The position numbers were made by a program, and so were the translations under genes. From an uncultured Victivallales bacterium (lineage in GTDB: Bacteria; Verrucomicrobiota; Lentisphaeria; Victivallales; UBA1829): a stretch of DNA of 64,000 nt. Within the stretch, counting starts at the first letter, position 1, and each line of letters opens with the position of its first letter. The notes below the pieces were generated by a model. The model was not told where the DNA came from, did not search any database, and saw only the letters and a list, made by a program, of their open reading frames with translations. The stretch spans positions 30,656 to 94,655 of the forward strand of contig CALXSJ010000015.1 of the NCBI GenBank assembly GCA_944391115.1, read 5' to 3'. Shown here in pieces: positions 59,882-64,000 of this stretch.

Positions 59882-61015
59882 ATGAACACGGAAAATGTCG
59901 AGCTGCGAAAGAAACTGATCCGGAACTGTCACAGGATCGTAGTCAAGGCCGGAACACGCCTCCTGACCGATCCCGATTCTCTGCCGGTTCTGATCGGACA
60001 GATTAAAACGATTCGCGACGCGGGGAAACAGGTCATTCTCGTCTCCTCCGGCGCAGTCGGCACCGGGATGAAAATCCTGAAGATGAGGAAGCGCCCGCGC
60101 AAACTCTCCGAAGTTCAGGCTCTCGCCGCGCTGGGGCAGGGCAAGCTGATGGCGATGTACGAGGCGGAATGCGAAAAGTCCGGGTTCCGCTGCGCCCAGA
60201 TTCTGCTGACTGCCGACGATCTGCGTTCCCGCGAGCGGCATCTCAACGCCCTGAACTGCATCGAGACACTGCTTTCGCAGAATATTCTTCCGATCATCAA
60301 TGAAAACGATCCCGTCTCCGTGGACGAGCTCAAGTTCGGAGACAACGATATTCTGGCCTCCCTTCTGGCCTCCATGACGCGGGCCGACCTGACCATCATC
60401 CTCACCACGGTGGACGGCCTCAGAAAGCCGAATCCGGACGGTTCGCTGGGCGAGCGCATCTCCGTCGTGCGCGGCATCACCGACACCCAGCGCTCCATGG
60501 CTACCGGAACCGACGACGGCAATATGTCCATCGGCGGCATGACCTCCAAGCTCCAGGCCGCCGATACGCTCAACTCCGCGGGCGAGGCGCTCTGGCTGGC
60601 TTCCGGACGGGATTCCGACATCCTCGGACGTATTTTCAGCGGCGAGGACGTCGGGACGATCTTCCTGCCGGTGAATGCGAAAAAGAAGATGGAGTCCAAG
60701 AAACGCTGGCTTTCGGCGTTCTCCCGCCCGAAGGGAAAACTCGTGATCGACGACGGTGCGGTGGCTGCGCTCCGGAAGAAGGGATGCAGTCTGCTCGCCT
60801 CGGGGATTTTCGCCGTGAACGGCGAGTTCGAGCGAGGCGACGTGCTCGAAATCGTATCCGGATCCAATACGCTGGTCGCCAAGGGGCTGACGAATTTCTC
60901 CGCCGCCGAATGCCGTCTTCTGATGGGGCACAAATCCTCGGAAAACCATCAGATCCTGCGCTATGACGCGGATGAGGAGGTCGTGCACCGCAACAACATG
61001 TATGTGGCGAAATGA
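59882..61015 (+). CDS. proB: glutamate 5-kinase
   Basis: First enzyme of proline synthesis, phosphorylating glutamate at the gamma position; inhibited by proline in most species. The 377-residue protein has the amino-acid-kinase domain (HRIVVKAGTRLLTD, VILVSSGAVGTGM, PIINENDPVSVDELKFGDND, ILTTVDGLRKP, GGMTSKLQAA). A C-terminal PUA domain follows (about 285-377, GKLVIDDGAVAALRKKGCSL). The Gly-to-Ala change in the first loop (KAGT for KVGS) is minor. The ribosome site (AGGA) is weak. The stop overlaps the miaB start by 4 bases, so the two are co-translated. proA is not next to it. Confidence 0.95.
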   Translation: MNTENVELRKKLIRNCHRIVVKAGTRLLTDPDSLPVLIGQIKTIRDAGKQVILVSSGAVGTGMKILKMRKRPRKLSEVQALAALGQGKLMAMYEAECEKSGFRCAQILLTADDLRSRERHLNALNCIETLLSQNILPIINENDPVSVDELKFGDNDILASLLASMTRADLTIILTTVDGLRKPNPDGSLGERISVVRGITDTQRSMATGTDDGNMSIGGMTSKLQAADTLNSAGEALWLASGRDSDILGRIFSGEDVGTIFLPVNAKKKMESKKRWLSAFSRPKGKLVIDDGAVAALRKKGCSLLASGIFAVNGEFERGDVLEIVSGSNTLVAKGLTNFSAAECRLLMGHKSSENHQILRYDADEEVVHRNNMYVAK

Positions 61016-62352
61016 ACGTCTGCATCAAAACCTACGGCTGTCAGATGAACGAGCGCGACTCCGAGTCCGCCGCCGCGATGCTTGTTTCCGCGGGACACCG
61101 GATTGTCGGAACCGAGGAAGAGGCGGATATCATCATCCTGAACACTTGCAGCGTCAGGGAGCAGGCGGAACGCAAGGCGATCGGCAAGCTCGGCATTCTG
61201 AAAAAGCTCAAGCGCGAGCGTCCGCACATGATCTTCGGCATCATGGGCTGCATGGCGCAGAGCCGCGGGGAGGAACTGCTGAAAAGTGTGGACCATCTCG
61301 ACTTTGCCGTCGGCACGGACAATATTCATGCGATCCCGGAGATTGTGGAGGAGATTGTCCGTAAAAAACGGAAAATTCTGCGGGATGACCGCAAGGGCGC
61401 GGACACTCCCGGCATCGACGCCCATCGCGTGAATGCCGGATCAGGACAGTTCAGCGCATTTCTTTCGATTTCGCGCGGCTGCAACCGCTACTGTTCCTAC
61501 TGCATTGTGCCGTATGTGCGCGGTCCGGAACGAAGCCGCGACATGGACGGCATCGTGGCGGAAGCGCGCTCTCTGGCGGATCACGGCATCCGCGAGATCA
61601 TGCTGCTCGGGCAGAACGTCGCCGCCTACGGTCTGGACGGCGTGCCGCCGCCGATCGCGGAAGACAACTCGCCGTTTTCGGAACTGCTCGAACGCGTTTC
61701 CGCAATCGACGGCATCCGGAGGATCCGTTTCACCTCGCCCCATCCGGCGTTTTTCAACCGGAAGCTCATTGAAACGATTGCGCGTCTTCCGAAGGTCTGC
61801 AAGTGCATTCACCTGCCGCTCCAGTCGGGCTCGGACCGTATCCTGCAGCGGATGAACCGGCCTTATGATGCGGAGCATTACATGAACATCATCCGTTCCC
61901 TGCGCGAACTGGTGCCGGGGATCAACTTCTCCACGGACATCATTGTCGGTTTTCCCGGCGAGACGGAGGAGGATTTCGAGGCGACAAGAAGAATCATGCG
62001 CGAGGCCGCCTACGACAATGCGTTCATCTTCAAATACTCCCCCCGTCGCGGAACCGTCGCGGCGAAGATGCCGGATGATGTGCCTCAGGAGGAGAAGGAG
62101 CGCAGAAATGCACTTCTGCTCCGCGACCTGGCCGAAATCAACGCATCGCGCAACGGGGAACTGGTCGGGAAAACCTTTGAAGTGCTTGCGGAAGGTCCGA
62201 GCAAGCGCAATGCCGCGCGCTGGTCGGGGAGAACCGACACTTTCAAGCTGACGGTTTTTCCGCCGTCTCCCGGACTCAAGCCCGGCGATTTTGTCCGTGT
62301 CCAGATCGAACGGGCGACCCCCATGACCCTTTACGGTTCGATCGAAGCGTAA
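61012..62352 (+). CDS. miaB: tRNA-2-methylthio-N6-dimethylallyladenosine synthase
   Basis: A radical-SAM methylthiotransferase completing the A37 modification started by MiaA. The 446 residues contain the N-terminal UPF0004 domain with three cluster cysteines (KTYGCQMNERD, NTCSVREQA, GIMGCMAQ), the radical-SAM motif SRGCNRYCSYCIVPYVRG near residue 160, and a C-terminal TRAM domain (about 375-446). It is coupled to proB by a 4-base overlap. The pairing with proB is not a functional one known to me. It converges with bioD after 31 bp with no clear terminator. Confidence 0.96.
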   Translation: MNVCIKTYGCQMNERDSESAAAMLVSAGHRIVGTEEEADIIILNTCSVREQAERKAIGKLGILKKLKRERPHMIFGIMGCMAQSRGEELLKSVDHLDFAVGTDNIHAIPEIVEEIVRKKRKILRDDRKGADTPGIDAHRVNAGSGQFSAFLSISRGCNRYCSYCIVPYVRGPERSRDMDGIVAEARSLADHGIREIMLLGQNVAAYGLDGVPPPIAEDNSPFSELLERVSAIDGIRRIRFTSPHPAFFNRKLIETIARLPKVCKCIHLPLQSGSDRILQRMNRPYDAEHYMNIIRSLRELVPGINFSTDIIVGFPGETEEDFEATRRIMREAAYDNAFIFKYSPRRGTVAAKMPDDVPQEEKERRNALLLRDLAEINASRNGELVGKTFEVLAEGPSKRNAARWSGRTDTFKLTVFPPSPGLKPGDFVRVQIERATPMTLYGSIEA

Positions 62353-62383
62353 ATCCGGAGGCCGCGCCACCTTTTCTGCCGGA

Positions 62384-63049
62384 TTATTCCGGATGCTGGA
62401 AGAGCAGGCATTCCGAGAAATCCTCCGCGCCGTCGGACGCCTTTGCCAGCACGCGCGTGTTCCCGAGAGATTCGATCATCCGGATATTGTCGAGTTCGAT
62501 CTCGGTCGGCGGAGTGCTGAACTGATTCAGGATTATGCCGGCAACTTCGATGCCGCACTTCCGCAGGTATTCCAGCGAAAGAAGGGTGTGATTGATGGAA
62601 CCGAGTCCGGCGGGAGCGGCAAGAAGGACCTCGAATCCGAGAAAACGTATCAGTTCCGCGGTCAGGATCCGGTCGGAGAGTGGAACGCAGATTCCTCCCG
62701 CGCCTTCCAGAAACACAACATCGGGCGCATAGTTTTTCACAATCTGTTCATAACAGTTCCGGATCCTGTCGAATTCGATAGTCACGGATTCCTTTTCCGC
62801 CGCGAGGTGCGGAGAGGATTCGTAAGCAAGGCAGTAAGGACAGGCCAGATCGGAGGGGATTTCCAGAATTCCGGGGACTCTTCTGCGGATTTCCCCCAGA
62901 TCCCCGAGCATCGGATCGGTCATTCCGGTCTGAACGGGTTTCATCATGGCTGTCCGGAGTCCGGCCCGGACCGCCGTTTTTGCCAGGAGCGCGCTTACAT
63001 AAGTTTTTCCGATTCCGGTTCCGGTTCCGGTGACAAAGTAGGTTTTCAT
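62384..63049 (-). CDS. bioD: dethiobiotin synthetase
   Basis: Closes the ureido ring of biotin precursor DAPA with CO2 and ATP. The 221-residue enzyme has the P-loop TGTGTGIGKTYVSALLAK, the catalytic Lys in MMKPVQTG (about 38-44), EGAGGICVPL and APAGLGSINHTLLSLEYL. Length is normal. No other bio genes are in the window. It is the second gene of an operon with a PstS-like secreted protein (4-base overlap at 63046-63049), an unusual partner. The ATG follows a weak ribosome site inside the upstream gene. Confidence 0.95.
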   Translation of the reverse strand: MKTYFVTGTGTGIGKTYVSALLAKTAVRAGLRTAMMKPVQTGMTDPMLGDLGEIRRRVPGILEIPSDLACPYCLAYESSPHLAAEKESVTIEFDRIRNCYEQIVKNYAPDVVFLEGAGGICVPLSDRILTAELIRFLGFEVLLAAPAGLGSINHTLLSLEYLRKCGIEVAGIILNQFSTPPTEIELDNIRMIESLGNTRVLAKASDGAEDFSECLLFQHPE

Positions 63050-63861
63050 TTGATTTCCGCTTTCTGTTCAATGGGAAGTGTGCCGTCCGCATAAATCTGT
63101 GCGGCGAAGGTTTTGCTTCTGATATAGGAGACAATCTTTTTTTCAGAGTCCGTCAGCTGTTTTGCCGTGACGAGATAAATTTTCCGGGCGAGGGGATAGG
63201 TGCCGTTTCTGAAATTTTCGAGCGTGGGCGCGACACCGTCCACCGGCAGCAGCCTGACCCTGTCCTCCTTGTAAGAGGTCAGCGGCAGTCCTGCGGCTCC
63301 GTCCGGATCGACAAACAGCAGAATAAAACTTTTCGAATGGTTTTCCGTCTGGAAGACCATTGCGCATTGATCTGTTTTTTTTGGGGTGTTTCGGGGGGCT
63401 GCGGGTGCAGGGGAGGGGGATTTTCCGGTGCCGAGGTTCAGGGGCGAGGGAAGAGTGGAGGCTGTCCGGTAGAGATGAACTTTTGCCTGTCGTCCGTTCA
63501 ATGGATGCCAGGTCGGGATTTTCGCATTCAGCAGGAGGCTGGCATTTCCGCTGGAGATGTTTTTCAACGGATTTTCCGGATGGACCGCCGGGATGACGCC
63601 GGTGACGGCAAGTTCCGTAATGTTGAAACGGTCCGGCTGGGAAGGTGGCTGTGCGGTCAGTGCCAGACGGAGTGTGCCGTTTTCAAGTTGTTTTCCGATA
63701 TCCTCCTCCGTCATTTTCCGGACGGAGAGGATCATATCGCCCGGTCGTTGAAATTCCCGGAAGAACGAGGTGAAATGATTGAAGCAGGCGATTTGCAGTT
63801 CTTCTCCCGGGAGTTTTCCGGCAAAAAGGAGGATGACAAGAGTCAGCAGACAAATTTTCAT
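63046..63861 (-). CDS. exported PstS-like phosphate-binding-type protein
   Basis: A 271-residue exported protein with a signal peptide (MKICLLTLVILLFAGKLPGE). The mature part has the phosphate/anion-binding-protein pattern: FNITELAVTGVIPAVHPENP, then a Pro-rich stretch (PSPAPAAPRNTPKK), KSFILLFVDPDGAAGLPLTSY, and the ending YPLARKIYLVTAKQLTDSEK, matching the last strands of PstS-like proteins. It lacks the usual TGAGAT-type phosphate loop near the start, so phosphate binding is uncertain. The ATG at 63861 follows GGAG; a GTG at 63873 is a less likely start. It is first gene of a pair with bioD. Confidence 0.7.
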   Translation of the reverse strand: MKICLLTLVILLFAGKLPGEELQIACFNHFTSFFREFQRPGDMILSVRKMTEEDIGKQLENGTLRLALTAQPPSQPDRFNITELAVTGVIPAVHPENPLKNISSGNASLLLNAKIPTWHPLNGRQAKVHLYRTASTLPSPLNLGTGKSPSPAPAAPRNTPKKTDQCAMVFQTENHSKSFILLFVDPDGAAGLPLTSYKEDRVRLLPVDGVAPTLENFRNGTYPLARKIYLVTAKQLTDSEKKIVSYIRSKTFAAQIYADGTLPIEQKAEIK

Positions 63862-63931
63862 GGAAGACACCACTCCTTCTGTTTCCGTTTTCTGAAATCC
63901 GGGATATGATAATTTAGCATTTGCCTAGGAG

Positions 63932-63975
63932 CCTGTCGGACTGGGATTTTTTAATTGCCTTCCCAGCCCGATAGG
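63932..63975. repeat. imperfect 15-bp inverted repeat near the right window edge
   Basis: CCTGTCGGACTGGGA (63932-63946) and TCCCAGCCCGATAGG (63961-63975) match as inverted repeats at 13 of 15 positions around a 14-base centre. It could be a hairpin or the end of a mobile element continuing outside the window. Confidence 0.45.
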
Positions 63976-64000
63976 GCAAGTTCATTGTTTCGATATTTTT

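Overview
The window reads as chromosome of a Gram-negative bacterium of the PVC group, most likely Lentisphaerota (Victivallis-like). This is inference. It rests on lipid A genes (lpxA, lpxC), a Bacteroidetes/PVC-style long PurF and a MiaA of similar type, two DUF4838 glycoside-hydrolase-like proteins, ceramidase-like and PIG-L sugar enzymes, a type II-secretion-like pseudopilin inside a polysaccharide operon, and many AraC, LacI and GntR sugar regulators. No tRNA, rRNA, CRISPR array, transposase or phage gene was seen. The MATE gene at the left edge is probably cut at its 5' end.

Layout. 1-5 kb: MATE transporter, PrsW-like membrane protease, and a hom-aspartate kinase operon. 5-14 kb: a secreted CsgG-like protein, glutamate synthase gltBD, and purF with tandem palindromes upstream. 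14-17 kb: nitroreductase, two lipoproteins (one a PpiC-type foldase) and a 35-residue basic protein missed by length cut-offs. 17-23.3 kb: lpxA, two divergent sugar-isomerase-like genes, lpxC with a tandem-duplicated fabZ, and miaA. 23.3-26.2 kb: a region of chained mini-hairpin repeats, including two 402-bp inverted copies that flank a single membrane-protein gene. 26.3-33 kb: a four-gene hexosamine-type operon (Gfo/Idh oxidoreductase, ceramidase-like, NagB-like, PIG-L), a DegT aminotransferase and an AraC regulator. 33-40.5 kb: BrkB-like protein, mnmA, DUF167, ftsH, an FHA protein and a CPA1-type antiporter. 40.5-59.7 kb: accessory carbohydrate region with two DUF4838 proteins, a GH-like protein, GH16, an acetyl-xylan-esterase-like protein and LacI, GntR and AraC regulators. 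59.8-64 kb: proB, miaB, bioD and a PstS-like secreted protein.

How the genes work together. The clearest accessory system is the six-gene operon at 47.8-57.7 kb. An AraR-type GntR regulator, whose promoter carries a direct-repeat operator, is translationally coupled to a pseudopilin and followed by four exported proteins: a 1258-residue protein, a small jelly-roll-like protein, an esterase and a DUF4838 protein. I infer a substrate-induced polysaccharide locus with its own pseudopilin.

The most unusual DNA is the hairpin-chain repeat family at 2.2, 11.9-12.1, 23.3-23.9 and 25.8-26.2 kb. Its copies differ by paired compensatory changes, which points to selection on folded structure. The inverted pair could invert the 1.9-kb segment between its arms.
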